A DNA stretch of 64,000 nt from VRUE01 sp963704505 (GCA_963704505.1 OY969912.1:2976001-3040000), one strand, 5' to 3'; positions 51,930 through 61,709 are shown, counted from the stretch's first letter. The notes: generated by a model from the sequence alone, not told the origin. Numbers and translations: made by a program.

Positions 51930-53364
51930 CCGCGGCCTCGGTTGCCTCGACACTGACCTGCTTCCCCTTCGCGCGGATCGCGAAGGCGCCGACGAAGACG
52001 CCGACGAAGGTAACTCCGGCGGAGACCGCCATCGCCGTGCTCAGGCCGTCGACGAACTGCTGCGGACTCGCGGTCTCGAAGCTGCTGCCGACGACTCCCT
52101 GGAAGATCGCACCGGTGATCGCGATGCCGAGGCTGCCGCCGATCATGCGGAACATCGAGAGCACCCCCGAGGCGACGCCGGCTTTCTGGACCGGGACCGC
52201 GTTCATCGCGGCGCTGGTCATCGGCGACATCGTCAACGCGATGCCGATGCCGAGCAGCATGAACCCGGGCAGTAGGTCGAGGTAGGTCGAGTCGACCGCG
52301 ATCTGGGTGAAGGTCAGCAGCGATGCGGTCAGCAGAAGCAGGCCGCCGGCGATCAGCCAGCGCGGCCCGTAGCGGTCGGCGAGCCGGCCGGAGATCGGCG
52401 CCACGCCGACGATCATCAGGGTCGATGGCAGGAAGCGGATCCCCGCTTCCAGAGGCGAGTAGCCGAGGATGTTCTGCATGTAGAGGGCGAGGAAGAAGAA
52501 GACGCCCATCATCGCGAAGGTGATGATCAGGGCGACCACGACGGCGCCGAGGAAGTTGCGGTCGGAGAGCAGGTCGAACTGAACCATCGGCGCCTTGACC
52601 CGGTTCTCGACGAAGACGAACCCGACCAGAGCCGTGACCGAACCGACCAGCAGGGCGATTACCTCGGGTGAGCCCCAGCCCCAGCTGTTGCCCTCGACCA
52701 GGGCCAGCACCAGGGCCGTGAGGCCGGCCGTGAGGATTGCGACCCCGGCGAAGTCGACCTCTTTGCCGACGCTGGTGTCGCGAGACTCGCGCACGGCGAA
52801 GAGGGTTGCGACGACGGCGCCGATCGCGACCGGGATGTTGAGGTAGAAGATCGCGCGCCACGAGACGTGCTCGGTGAGGAAGCCGCCGAGGACGGGGCCG
52901 ACGGCGAGGGCGAGCGCCGAGACGCCGGCCCAGGTCCCCATCGCCTTGCCGCGCTCGTTGGCGGGGAAGGCGTCGGTGATGATCGAGAGCGTGCCCGGCA
53001 TCATCAAGGCCGCGCCGACGCCCTGGACCACGCGGCTGAGGACGAGCGCGGTCTGGTCGACCGCCAGCCCGGCGGTCGCCGAGGAGAGGGCGAAGACGAT
53101 GACGCCGATGATGAACATGCGCCGGCGCCCGAAGATGTCCCCGAGGCGCCCGCCGGTGGCAAGCAGCACGGCGAAGGAGAGCGTGTAGCCGTTGATCGTC
53201 CACTCGAGGCCGGAGATCGAGGCGCCGAGATCTTTCTGGATCGAGGGCAGCGCGACATTCACGACCGTGTTGTCGAGCATGATCATGAACAGCGCGAAGC
53301 ACATCGCCCCGAGCGTCCACCACTTGCGGTTGGTGTCGGTGATCAGGTGGGAATAACGGGTCAC
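51862..53364 (-). CDS. MFS drug exporter, DHA2 (14-span) group
   Basis: A 500-residue H+ antiporter with 14 spans. Motifs ATGGRLGDIFGRRR (A), LSRVVQGVGAALMMPGTLSI (B/C), and a central loop SGRLADRYGPR are characteristic. GTG 53364 follows AAGGAGGT. Its gene begins four bases inside the end of the MarR gene (stop at 53361), so they are one operon. It would export a toxic compound that the MarR protein senses; what compound is unknown. Its 3' end overlaps that of bioD. Confidence 0.93.
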   Translation of the reverse strand: MTRYSHLITDTNRKWWTLGAMCFALFMIMLDNTVVNVALPSIQKDLGASISGLEWTINGYTLSFAVLLATGGRLGDIFGRRRMFIIGVIVFALSSATAGLAVDQTALVLSRVVQGVGAALMMPGTLSIITDAFPANERGKAMGTWAGVSALALAVGPVLGGFLTEHVSWRAIFYLNIPVAIGAVVATLFAVRESRDTSVGKEVDFAGVAILTAGLTALVLALVEGNSWGWGSPEVIALLVGSVTALVGFVFVENRVKAPMVQFDLLSDRNFLGAVVVALIITFAMMGVFFFLALYMQNILGYSPLEAGIRFLPSTLMIVGVAPISGRLADRYGPRWLIAGGLLLLTASLLTFTQIAVDSTYLDLLPGFMLLGIGIALTMSPMTSAAMNAVPVQKAGVASGVLSMFRMIGGSLGIAITGAIFQGVVGSSFETASPQQFVDGLSTAMAVSAGVTFVGVFVGAFAIRAKGKQVSVEATEAAVSPGGSRLAAAEATADLAPASH

Positions 53365-53900
53365 GCGGGTCCTACCTCCTTGAGGTGCTCAAAGGTCTGA
53401 ACGATGTCGTCGCGGTCCATCAGCGAGTCGACGGCGGCGTCGAGCTTGCGCCGCTGCGCCGCGCTGAGGGTCTCGGCGAAGGCTTCGAGCCCCGCCTGGC
53501 GGACGATCACGATGGTGTTGACGAGCTCCTTGCCCTTGTCGGTGATCGCGACGAGGCGGACGCGGCGGTCCTCCGGGTCCTCGAGCCGGGTGACCCGGCC
53601 GTCCTTGACCAGGGCGTCGACGGCCCGGCTCATCGAAGGGACCGAGACGCCGAAGGTCTCGGCCAGGTCGCCAACCTGCCGCGGCTGGGACCCGCGACCG
53701 AGGCCGCCGAGCTCCAGAAGGGCCTTGCATTGGGTCATCGAGAGGCCCGACTCCTCGATCACGCGGAGCTGATTGCCCCGGTCATAGAGGAAGACGTGGC
53801 GCATCAACGCACTGAGGCGCGCGGCGGTCTCCTTGGCCTGCTCGGAGACCTCCGCGCCATTGGCCTCATCGACGATCTCTGCCATTCGACTTGCTTGCAT
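53361..53900 (-). CDS. MarR-family transcriptional regulator
   Basis: A 179-residue winged-helix protein. VGDLAETFGVSVPSMSRAVDALVKDG is the recognition region and RLEDPEDRRVRLVAITDKGKEL the wing. It heads an operon with the DHA2 exporter and faces bioA across a gap that contains a perfect inverted repeat, its likely operator. Start ATG 53900 or 53885 (MAEIVDEAN); neither has a strong ribosome site. A reading from 53942 is possible but would pass through the operator. Confidence 0.9.
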   Translation of the reverse strand: MQASRMAEIVDEANGAEVSEQAKETAARLSALMRHVFLYDRGNQLRVIEESGLSMTQCKALLELGGLGRGSQPRQVGDLAETFGVSVPSMSRAVDALVKDGRVTRLEDPEDRRVRLVAITDKGKELVNTIVIVRQAGLEAFAETLSAAQRRKLDAAVDSLMDRDDIVQTFEHLKEVGPA

Positions 53901-53920
53901 GATCGAAATGGTTGCACACA

Positions 53921-53950
53921 AACAACTATTTCTCCAGGGCAATAGTTGTT
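53921..53950. promoter_or_regulatory. Inverted repeat in the MarR-bioA gap
   Basis: AACAACTATT (53921-53930) and AATAGTTGTT (53941-53950) are exact reverse complements, separated by ten bases. The two centres are 20 bases apart, two helical turns, suiting a MarR dimer or pair. It lies 21 bases before the MarR start and 64 before the bioA start. Confidence 0.7.
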
Positions 53951-54014
53951 CCTGTGACGCACATCACACTCGAAGCACTACGACCGCGCCGATTTCCGGC
54001 CGGGACCGGGGCTA

Positions 54015-55376
54015 GTGTCGGAATCGATGTCGGTCTCCGACCACGCGCAGCTTGATCGCGACCATCTCTGGCATCCGTTCACCCAGCAGCAGGGCTGGTG
54101 CGAAGAAGAGCCGCTGATGATCGAGCGGGCAGAGGGCTGCGAGCTGATCGACGTAGAGGGGCGCCGCTACATCGACGGGGTCTCCTCGCTCTGGTGCAAC
54201 GTCCACGGCCATCGGCACCCCGGGATCGACGCGGCGCTGCGCGAGCAGATCGACAGGGTCGCGCACTCGACCATGCTCGGCCTCTCCCACCCCGGCGCCG
54301 CCGAGCTGGCGGCCCGCCTGGTCGAGGTCTCGCCCCCCGGGCTCTCGCGCGTCTTCTTCTCCGACTCGGGCTCGACCGCGACCGAGGTGGCCCTGAAGAT
54401 GGCCTTCCAGTATCAGCAGCAGCGCGGTGGCCAGCACACCCGCCGCCGCTCCTTCGTCCACCTGCGCGACGCCTACCACGGCGACACGATCGGATCGGTC
54501 TCGGTCGGTGGCATCGACCTCTTCCACGCCGCCTACCGGCCGCTCCTGTTCGACGGCCACACTGCCGAGCCCGGCGACGCCGATGACCTGGCCCGCATCC
54601 TCGCGGCCAACGAGGAGGAGATCGCGGCGGTGATCCTCGAGCCGCTGGTCCAAGGGGCAGCCGGGATGATCGTCCACCCGCCCGGCTATCTGAGCGCGGT
54701 GCGGGAGCTCTGCGACGAGTACGGCGTATTGCTGATCTGCGACGAGGTGGCGACCGGCTTCGGCCGCACCGGGACGATGTTCGCCTGCGAGCACGAGGGT
54801 GTCGCGCCCGACCTGATGTGCGTCGCCAAGGGCCTGACCGGGGGTTACATGCCGCTCGCCGCCACCCTCTCGACCGAGGGCGTCTACGAGGGATTCCTCG
54901 GCGCGCCGGAGGAGCAGCGCACCTTCTTCCACGGCCACACCTTCACCGGCAACCCGCTCGCCTGCGCGGCGGCGCTCGCCAGCCTCGACGCCTTCGAAGA
55001 GGAGGAGACGATCGCCAGGCTGCAGCCAAAACTGGCGCTGCTCGGCGAGATGCTGGGACGGGTCGCGGATATGCCCGAGGTCGCCGAGGTCCGCCGGCGG
55101 GGGTTCATGGTCGGCATCGACCTCGGCGCGCACGACCCCGCCCTGCGACTGGGCCACCGGGTGACCCTGGAGGCACGGCGGCGCGGCGCGATCGTCCGGC
55201 CGCTCGGCGACACGATCGTGCTGATGCCGCCGCTGGCGATCTCCGAGGAGGAGCTGATCCGCCTGGTCGAGATCACCGCCGGGGCGATCGAATGCGCCGT
55301 GGCCCGCGCGCTGGCGCCGGCTCCGCGGCTGGGAGTGGAAGCGACAGCGGCCGAATCCCTCACCAAGGCCGCCTGA
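54015..55376 (+). CDS. bioA: Adenosylmethionine-8-amino-7-oxononanoate aminotransferase
   Basis: A 453-residue class-III PLP aminotransferase that makes 7,8-diaminopelargonic acid. DHLWHPFTQQQGW is the BioA-specific opening; GHRHPGIDAALREQ, FFSDSGSTATEVALKMAFQY, CDEVATGFGRTGTMFACEHE and the PLP Lys in MCVAKGLTGGYMPL follow. GTG 54015 or ATG 54027 could start it. It completes the bioF-bioD-bioB set, but is split from it by the MFS/MarR operon on the other strand. Confidence 0.94.
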   Translation: MSESMSVSDHAQLDRDHLWHPFTQQQGWCEEEPLMIERAEGCELIDVEGRRYIDGVSSLWCNVHGHRHPGIDAALREQIDRVAHSTMLGLSHPGAAELAARLVEVSPPGLSRVFFSDSGSTATEVALKMAFQYQQQRGGQHTRRRSFVHLRDAYHGDTIGSVSVGGIDLFHAAYRPLLFDGHTAEPGDADDLARILAANEEEIAAVILEPLVQGAAGMIVHPPGYLSAVRELCDEYGVLLICDEVATGFGRTGTMFACEHEGVAPDLMCVAKGLTGGYMPLAATLSTEGVYEGFLGAPEEQRTFFHGHTFTGNPLACAAALASLDAFEEEETIARLQPKLALLGEMLGRVADMPEVAEVRRRGFMVGIDLGAHDPALRLGHRVTLEARRRGAIVRPLGDTIVLMPPLAISEEELIRLVEITAGAIECAVARALAPAPRLGVEATAAESLTKAA

Positions 55377-55437
55377 CGAAGCCCGGAGCGCAGATACTCG
55401 GGCTGTGATGGATCACGGCGGCGGGCGTAGTAAGGGC

Positions 55438-55971
55438 ATGAGCGAGACGCTGGTCGCCAACGCAGCAGAGGTGCCGAGGGAAGCGGATCTCGCCTTCGAT
55501 CGCCTCTACCGCGAGTGTCGCGACGACGTCTACGCCTACGTCAGCGGCCTTCTCCGCGACCGGGCCGCCGCCGAGGAGGTCACCTCGGTCGCCTTCGAGC
55601 GGGCATACCGCAAGCGGGCGCGCTTCGACCGCGGCCGCGGGGAGCCGCGCGCGTGGATCTTCGGCATCGCCCGCAACGCCGCGCTCGACGAGCTGCGCAG
55701 GCGCGGCCGCCAGGCCGAGTTGGTGGGAGAGCCGGCGGACCCCGCCATCGTCGCCGGCGACCCGATCGAGAACGAGCGGCGCCTCGCCGTCGCCGCTGCC
55801 CTCGGTCACCTCGCCGCCGGGGAGCGCGAGCTGATCGCCCTCAAATTCTTTGCCGGGCTCGAAAACGCCGAGATGGCGGAGGTGCTCGGGATCTCCGAGT
55901 CGAACGCGGGGACCCGGCTGCACCGGGCGATGACGAAGCTGAGGGAGGCATGCGATGAAGCCGATCGGTGA
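55438..55971 (+). CDS. ECF-type RNA polymerase sigma factor
   Basis: A 177-residue sigma-70 family protein with only regions 2 and 4. Region 2: FDRLYRECRDDVYAYVSGLLRDRAAAEEVTSVAFERAYRKR and GEPRAWIFGIARNAALDELRRR. Region 4: LAAGERELIALKFFAGLENAEMAEVLGISESNAGTRLHRAMTKLR. ATG 55438 is used, though frames from GTG 55405 and ATG 55408 are also open. Overlaps the DUF4349 gene by 17 bases; that protein is its likely anti-sigma partner. Confidence 0.88.
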   Translation: MSETLVANAAEVPREADLAFDRLYRECRDDVYAYVSGLLRDRAAAEEVTSVAFERAYRKRARFDRGRGEPRAWIFGIARNAALDELRRRGRQAELVGEPADPAIVAGDPIENERRLAVAAALGHLAAGERELIALKFFAGLENAEMAEVLGISESNAGTRLHRAMTKLREACDEADR

Positions 55972-57205
55972 TGAGCAACTGGAGGCGACGCTGCGGGCGA
56001 TTCGACCGCGGCCGAAGCCGGAGTTCGCGGCCGAGCTGGACCAGGCGGTCGCCGACGGCTTCCCCGACCCGCGCTCGCCAAAGGCCTGGCTGGCGCGGCT
56101 CGGCGAACGGCTGAGCTCGACCCCGCCGCGACGGTTCCTGGTTCCCGCCGGCGGCGTCGCGCTGGCCGCGATCGCGATCTCGACCGCGGTGATCGTGACC
56201 GGCAATGACGGCGAGGGCACCAACTCGGTGGCGGTCGACTCGCAGTCTCAAAGGTCGACGATTCCCGACTGGCGCGGGATTCAGTTCGAAAGCTCGATTC
56301 CCAGGGTCACCGAAGAGGGCGCCGCGGCGGCCCCGGGCCGGTCGCAAGGCGCCCACGGCGCGGCGGCCTCGCACGGGTCCGGCCAAGGGTCACCCGAAGC
56401 GCAGTACGACGACGCGCCTCCGGCGACCAGCGCCTCGAAGGCGAGCGGCAACTACCAGGAGGCAGCCGGCAGCACCGCGCAGCCGGTCGAAGTCGGCCCC
56501 TACGCCTCGGGAACCGCCCACCGCGACATCGAGCGGGCGGCGCAGATCGTGCTCGCCGCGGAGCCCTCCGAGGTCCGTGAAGACGCGGCCCAGGTCTTCG
56601 AAGCCGTACACGCCGCGAACGGGATCGTCCTCGACTCCTCGATCCGCGACGGCCGCGCCGGGCGGGCGGGCGCCCGCTTCGAGCTCCTGATCCCCTCGGC
56701 GAAGTTGAGCGATGCGATGGCCTCCTTCTCTTCGATCGCCTCGGTGCGCACCCGCCACGAGTCCACCTCGGACATCACCGCGCCGACGATCGGCGCCGGC
56801 GAACACCTCGAGGACGCCAACGCCGCCGTCCGGGGCCTGCTCGGCCGGCTCGCCGAGGCGGACTCCGACGCCGAACGGGCGGCGGTCGAAGCGGAGCTGC
56901 GCACCGCGCGCGCCAAGGCCGCGACGATCCGCTCGCGCCTCTCGACCCTCGAACGCCGATCGAACCTCTCGCGCGTCTCGCTGCGGATCGAGACCGACGG
57001 CGAGAGCGACGGGTCCGGCGGCGGAGGGACCTGGGGAATCGGCGACGGGCTGCACGGCGCCGGCCGGGTCCTCGCCGTCGCCGCCGGCGTGATCGTGATC
57101 GCCGCCGCGATCCTCGCCCCGCTCGCGCTCCTCCTCCTGATCGGCTGGCTGGTCCACCGCGGCTGGTCACGGCGCGCGCGCCGCCAGGCGCTGGACCGCC
57201 CCTGA
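55955..57205 (+). CDS. DUF4349 membrane protein, likely anti-sigma partner
   Basis: A 416-residue protein: cytoplasmic N-terminal 60 residues (LRAIRPRPKPEFAAELDQAVADGFPD, a short helical segment as in some anti-sigma proteins), one span (FLVPAGGVALAAIAISTAVIVTG), a linker rich in Gly/Ala/Ser, a DUF4349 outer domain (SGTAHRDIERAAQIVLAAEPSEV, then a charged helix region), and a second span near the C-terminus (VLAVAAGVIVIAAAILAPLALLLLIGW). Overlap with the ECF sigma gene suggests a sigma/anti-sigma pair; direct proof is absent, since no zinc-type anti-sigma motif is seen. Confidence 0.75.
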   Translation: MKPIGDEQLEATLRAIRPRPKPEFAAELDQAVADGFPDPRSPKAWLARLGERLSSTPPRRFLVPAGGVALAAIAISTAVIVTGNDGEGTNSVAVDSQSQRSTIPDWRGIQFESSIPRVTEEGAAAAPGRSQGAHGAAASHGSGQGSPEAQYDDAPPATSASKASGNYQEAAGSTAQPVEVGPYASGTAHRDIERAAQIVLAAEPSEVREDAAQVFEAVHAANGIVLDSSIRDGRAGRAGARFELLIPSAKLSDAMASFSSIASVRTRHESTSDITAPTIGAGEHLEDANAAVRGLLGRLAEADSDAERAAVEAELRTARAKAATIRSRLSTLERRSNLSRVSLRIETDGESDGSGGGGTWGIGDGLHGAGRVLAVAAGVIVIAAAILAPLALLLLIGWLVHRGWSRRARRQALDRP

Positions 57206-57257
57206 GGGCTCAGCTCTGCGGCCCGGAAGGGTCGGGCCACGGAGGTAGGGTCGGGGC

Positions 57258-57905
57258 GTGACCCCGGATGAGCGTCAGCGCGGACCGGCCGAGGCCCCCA
57301 ACTTGGGAACGCCCGCGACCCCGCGCGCGGCGGCGTCCGTGGTCCTCCTGCGCCGCGGCGGACGCCACAAGGACAGGGCGCTCGAGGTGCTTCTGCTGAA
57401 GCGGGCCGACAGCGCCAAGTTCATGCCCGGAGTCTGGGTCTTTCCAGGCGGCGCGGTCGACCCGGCCGACGGCGATGGCGAGGACGGCCACCGCGCCTGC
57501 GCCCGGCGCGAGCTCGCCGAGGAGGCGGCGATCGAGCTGCCCAGCGAGGAGGAGCTCGTCCTCTTCTCGCGCTGGATCACCCCGGAGGTGATCTCCACCC
57601 GCTTCGATGCCTGGTTCTTCCTCGCCCTCGCCCCTGCCCACACGCCGCCCAAGGCCGACGGGGTCGAGACGGTGGAGGCGACCTGGTTCGAGCCGGGCGC
57701 GGCGCTCGCCGCCCAGGAGGACGGCGAGATCGCGCTTGCCTTCCCGACCGTCAGGCAGCTCCAGGAACTCCTCCCCTTCGCGAACGCCGACGAGGCCCTC
57801 AGCGCTCACCGCGAGCGGCCAACCCAGGCGATCCTGCCGAAGGTGATCGGCGATGCCGAGAATCACCGCGTCGTCCTTCCCGGCGACGCCGACTACCCGG
57901 CCTGA
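57258..57905 (+). CDS. NUDIX hydrolase
   Basis: A 215-residue protein with the NUDIX box in GGAVDPADGDGEDGHRACARRELAEEA (about residues 67-94), including RELxEE that binds the catalytic metal. FMPGVWVFPGG precedes the box, a pattern seen in larger NUDIX proteins that hydrolyse nucleotide sugars, CoA or NADH derivatives; the substrate is unknown. GTG 57258. Ends 17 bases before the convergent gene. Confidence 0.88.
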   Translation: MTPDERQRGPAEAPNLGTPATPRAAASVVLLRRGGRHKDRALEVLLLKRADSAKFMPGVWVFPGGAVDPADGDGEDGHRACARRELAEEAAIELPSEEELVLFSRWITPEVISTRFDAWFFLALAPAHTPPKADGVETVEATWFEPGAALAAQEDGEIALAFPTVRQLQELLPFANADEALSAHRERPTQAILPKVIGDAENHRVVLPGDADYPA

Positions 57906-57922
57906 GCCGGGCCCAGGGACCG

Positions 57923-58594
57923 CTAGGCGTCGGGGAACGGCTCCAGGCCGGCGTGCCAGGGGCCGGGCGGGTAGGTGTGGAGGCCGTCCTCTTCCATCTC
58001 CCCCTGCAACCGCCGGAAGAGCTGTCCGGCGTTTTTCAGCGCCTCTTTGAGCTCACCCTCGCCGCGCTCCTCGAGGTGCCAGAGGAACCAGAGCTGGCGA
58101 TCGTTGATGCCGAAGTCGATTTCCCCGGTCATCGTCGTCGTCCAGGCGAGGAAGCCGGGGCTGAAGAGCTCACGCAGGGCGATCGGGTCGTACTCCTTGG
58201 GAACGGTCGCGATGAAGCGCTTGTTGAAGTCGATCGACTCGAACTCGACCTTCCTGGTCAGGTGCTGGGTGAGGGCCTCGGTGCCCTCGATCGACTCGAC
58301 GTTGAAGGCAGGTACGACCTTGGCCAGATCCGGCATGTGGGCCTTGACGAGGATCGCTGTCGGCAGGATCGCCTTGCTGAAGAGACCGCCCACCTCCTTT
58401 TCGTCGGCGTCGCAGCAGGATCCCCAGAACTCCGGCGCCAGCTGGCCCGTCAGCCGGTTGGTCCCGCCGACGCAGAGGGCCACCGGCGCGTCTTTCGGAT
58501 TGATGCCGCCGACCTCCTCGTAGGTGAGGTCGTGGCGCTCGCCGAACTTACGCACGGTGTCCGCCCATTCCTGGGCTTCCTGCTTGGCGCTCAT
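57923..58594 (-). CDS. Conserved hypothetical protein
   Basis: A 223-residue soluble-looking protein with no signal or span. MSAKQEAQEWADTVRKFGERH, CVGGTNRLTGQLAPEFWGSCCDADEKEV (several Cys), and WTTTMTGEIDFGINDRQLWFLWHLEERGE are distinctive stretches, but I recognise no family. The Cys pair GSCCD could bind metal. It is divergent from the LemA gene 57 bases away. Confidence 0.65.
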   Translation of the reverse strand: MSAKQEAQEWADTVRKFGERHDLTYEEVGGINPKDAPVALCVGGTNRLTGQLAPEFWGSCCDADEKEVGGLFSKAILPTAILVKAHMPDLAKVVPAFNVESIEGTEALTQHLTRKVEFESIDFNKRFIATVPKEYDPIALRELFSPGFLAWTTTMTGEIDFGINDRQLWFLWHLEERGEGELKEALKNAGQLFRRLQGEMEEDGLHTYPPGPWHAGLEPFPDA

Positions 58595-58651
58595 CGCTCG
58601 ATCCTATGCGGGTAGGATGGTGAGCCTCGGTCCCACTACAGGAGCGCGTTC

Positions 58652-59218
58652 ATGCTTATCGCCCTCATCGTCATCGTCGCGATCATCGTCATCGGCGTCC
58701 TCTATTGGATCGCCAAGCGCAACGGCTTCATATCGGCGCGCAACCGGGTCGACGAGGCCTGGAGCGGGATCGACGTCCAGCTCAAGCGGCGTCACGACCT
58801 CGTCCCCAACCTGGTCGAGACGGTCAAGGGCTACGCCGAGCACGAGAGCCAGACCTTCGAGAAAACGACGCAGGCACGGGCTGCGGCGATGCAGGCCCAG
58901 GGGGTCCAGGAGACCGCCCAGGCCGAGCAGAAACTCACGCAGGCGCTGGCCGACGTCAAAGCGGTCGCCGAGAACTACCCGACCCTGCGGGCTACGGAGA
59001 ACTTCCAGCAGCTGAGCCGCAACCTCTCCGAGCTCGAGGACGAGATCCAGGCCTCGCGCCGGATCTACAACTCGAACGTGCAGGCCTACAACACCGACAT
59101 CGAACAGTTCCCGGGCTCGATCATCGCCAACCAGGGCAATTTCGAGAAACGGACCTTCTTCGAGATCGAAGATCCGACCGACCGCGAGCCGGTCGCGGTC
59201 AGCTTCACAAAAGACTGA
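58652..59218 (+). CDS. LemA-family protein
   Basis: A 188-residue protein: an N-terminal span (LIALIVIVAIIVIGVLYWIA), then a long helical hairpin domain. RNRVDEAWSGIDVQLKRRHDLVPNLVETVKGYAEHE and ALADVKAVAENYPTLRATENFQQLSRNLSELEDEIQASRRIYN are the LemA signatures. Family members are membrane-anchored, of unknown precise function, some in envelope-stress loci. ATG 58652 follows AGGAG. Confidence 0.92.
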   Translation: MLIALIVIVAIIVIGVLYWIAKRNGFISARNRVDEAWSGIDVQLKRRHDLVPNLVETVKGYAEHESQTFEKTTQARAAAMQAQGVQETAQAEQKLTQALADVKAVAENYPTLRATENFQQLSRNLSELEDEIQASRRIYNSNVQAYNTDIEQFPGSIIANQGNFEKRTFFEIEDPTDREPVAVSFTKD

Positions 59219-59244
59219 GCCGCGGGCGTTTCTAGGATCCCCTG

Positions 59245-59436
59245 ATGGAGGCGACCAAGGAAGCGACCCTCTGGATCTGCGAGAGCTGCGGGTTCATCTA
59301 CGACCCGGCGATCGGCGACCCCGACGGCGGCATCCCGCCGGGAACCGCCTTCGAGGACATCCCGAAAGACTGGTTCTGTCCGGTCTGCGGGGCGCGCACC
59401 TCCGACTTCCGCCCGCTCGCGCCCGGCGAGGCCTGA
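59245..59436 (+). CDS. Rubredoxin
   Basis: A 63-residue iron protein. The four Cys ligands are 12 and 15 (ICESCGFIYD) and 45 and 48 (FCPVCGA), with the DPDGGIPPGTAFEDIP loop that rubredoxins use. A short MEATKEA lead precedes it. It passes single electrons; oxygenase (AlkB-type) or other redox partners are not in this window, but the next gene is a GMC oxidoreductase 16 bases away, probably cotranscribed. Confidence 0.95.
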   Translation: MEATKEATLWICESCGFIYDPAIGDPDGGIPPGTAFEDIPKDWFCPVCGARTSDFRPLAPGEA

Positions 59437-59452
59437 GCCCGGCCTGAGCCCG

Positions 59453-61102
59453 ATGACGGACTTCGACGTCGACTGGGTGGTGATCGGCTCGGGCTTCGGG
59501 GGCTCGGTCTCGGCCCTGCGCCTCGCCGAGAAGGGCTACAGCGTCGCCGTCCTCGAGTGCGGCAGCCGCTTCCGCGACGAGGACTTCGCCGAGTCGACGC
59601 TGCGCGAACCGCGCCGCTACTTCTGGTGGCCGAAGTGGGGCATGCGGGGTGTTCTGCGGATGACCTTCTTCAAGGACGTCTTCGTCGTCTCCGGCAGCGG
59701 CGTCGGCGGCGGCAGCCTCGGCTACGCGAACACCCTGTACCGGGCTCGCCCGAGCTTCTTCGAGGACCGCCAGTGGGCCGACCTCGGCAACTGGGAGGCT
59801 GAGCTTGCCCCCCACTACGACACGGCCGAGCGGATGCTCGGGGTCGTCGAGTACGAGGGGATGGGCCCGGCCGACGTGCTGCTCAAGGAATACGCCGAGG
59901 AAATCGGCGTCGGCGAGACCTTCACCAACACCAAGGTCGGCGTCTTCTTCGACCAGCCCGGGGTCGAGGTCGAGGACCCGTTCTTCGAAGGAGAGGGGCC
60001 GGCGCGGACCGGTTGCATGCGCTGCGGCAGCTGCATGGTCGGCTGCCGGCACGGCGCCAAGAACACGCTGATGAAGAACTACCTCTGGTTCGCCGAGAAG
60101 CTCGGCGTGCGGATCTTCCCCGAACGCCAGGTGACAGAGGTGAGGCCGATCGGCGCCGCCGACGGCTCCGACGGCTATGAGATCACCCATGAGCGCTCCG
60201 GCTCCTGGCTGCGCAAGCGCCGGCACAAGGTCAGGGCCCGCGGGGTGGTCGTCGCCGCCGGTGCCCTGGGCACGAACAACCTGCTCGCCAACTGCAAGCA
60301 CAGCGGCTCCCTGCCCCGCCTCTCCGAGCGCATCGGCGACGTGATCCGCACCAACTCGGAGTCGATCCAGTCGGTCACCGCCCGCAACGACGACCGCGAC
60401 TTCAGCCGCTCGGTGGCGATCACATCGAGCATCTACCCCGACCCCGACACCCACATCGAGGTCGTCACCTACGGCGAGGCGGGCGACGTGATGAGCAACA
60501 CCTTCACGGCGATGGCCGGCCCGGGAACGAGATTGACGCGGCCGCTGAAGTGGATCGCCGAGATGATCCGGCACCCCCTGCAGGCCCTGCGGATGGTCGT
60601 CCCCCTGAAGTGGTCGCGACGCACCGTGATCCTGCTCGTGATGCAGACCGTCGACGCCGCCATGCACCTGAAACCGAAGCGCAAGCTGTTCGGCAAGGGC
60701 GTGCGCCTTCAGACCGAGCAGGATTCGAGCCGCCCCAACCCGATCTACCTGCCGGCGGCTGCGCAGGCCGCACGCTGGTTCGCCGCCAAAACCGGCGGGA
60801 TCCCGCAGAGCGCCCTCACCGAGTCGATCCAAAATGTGCCGACGACCGCCCACATCCTCGGCGGCGCGGTGGTCGGCGCCGACGCCGACTCGGGGGTCGT
60901 CGACTCAGGCAACCGCGTTTTCGGCTACGAGAACATGCTGGTCACCGATGGCGCCGCGATGCCCGCCAACCCCGGCGTCAACCCGAGCCTGACGATCACC
61001 GCCAAGGCCGAGCACGCGATGAGCAGGATTCCCCTCAAAGAGGGTGCCGAGCCGCGCCACCTCCCCGAGGCAGCGCGGCCGGCGACCCCGATCGCCCGCT
61101 AG
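59453..61102 (+). CDS. GMC oxidoreductase, cholesterol oxidase-like (ChoD type)
   Basis: A 549-residue FAD protein. FAD-binding start WVVIGSGFGGSVSALRLAEKGYSVAVLECG, then GSGVGGGSLGYANTLY and the late HILGGAVVGADADSGVVDSGNR and PANPGVNPSLTITAKAE are GMC motifs. The middle contains a 4-Cys stretch, Cys188, 191, 194 and 198 (GCMRCGSCMVGCRHGAKNT), also conserved in mycobacterial ChoD from memory. Substrate may be a sterol or other alcohol, unproven. ATG 59453. Partner rubredoxin gene just upstream. Confidence 0.88.
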   Translation: MTDFDVDWVVIGSGFGGSVSALRLAEKGYSVAVLECGSRFRDEDFAESTLREPRRYFWWPKWGMRGVLRMTFFKDVFVVSGSGVGGGSLGYANTLYRARPSFFEDRQWADLGNWEAELAPHYDTAERMLGVVEYEGMGPADVLLKEYAEEIGVGETFTNTKVGVFFDQPGVEVEDPFFEGEGPARTGCMRCGSCMVGCRHGAKNTLMKNYLWFAEKLGVRIFPERQVTEVRPIGAADGSDGYEITHERSGSWLRKRRHKVRARGVVVAAGALGTNNLLANCKHSGSLPRLSERIGDVIRTNSESIQSVTARNDDRDFSRSVAITSSIYPDPDTHIEVVTYGEAGDVMSNTFTAMAGPGTRLTRPLKWIAEMIRHPLQALRMVVPLKWSRRTVILLVMQTVDAAMHLKPKRKLFGKGVRLQTEQDSSRPNPIYLPAAAQAARWFAAKTGGIPQSALTESIQNVPTTAHILGGAVVGADADSGVVDSGNRVFGYENMLVTDGAAMPANPGVNPSLTITAKAEHAMSRIPLKEGAEPRHLPEAARPATPIAR

Positions 61103-61103
61103 C

Positions 61104-61709
<606 letters not shown>

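Noticed and set aside
58610..58615. SigF-type -10 (GGGTAG) before lemA
   Set aside because: No GTTT or close match lies 15-17 bases upstream.
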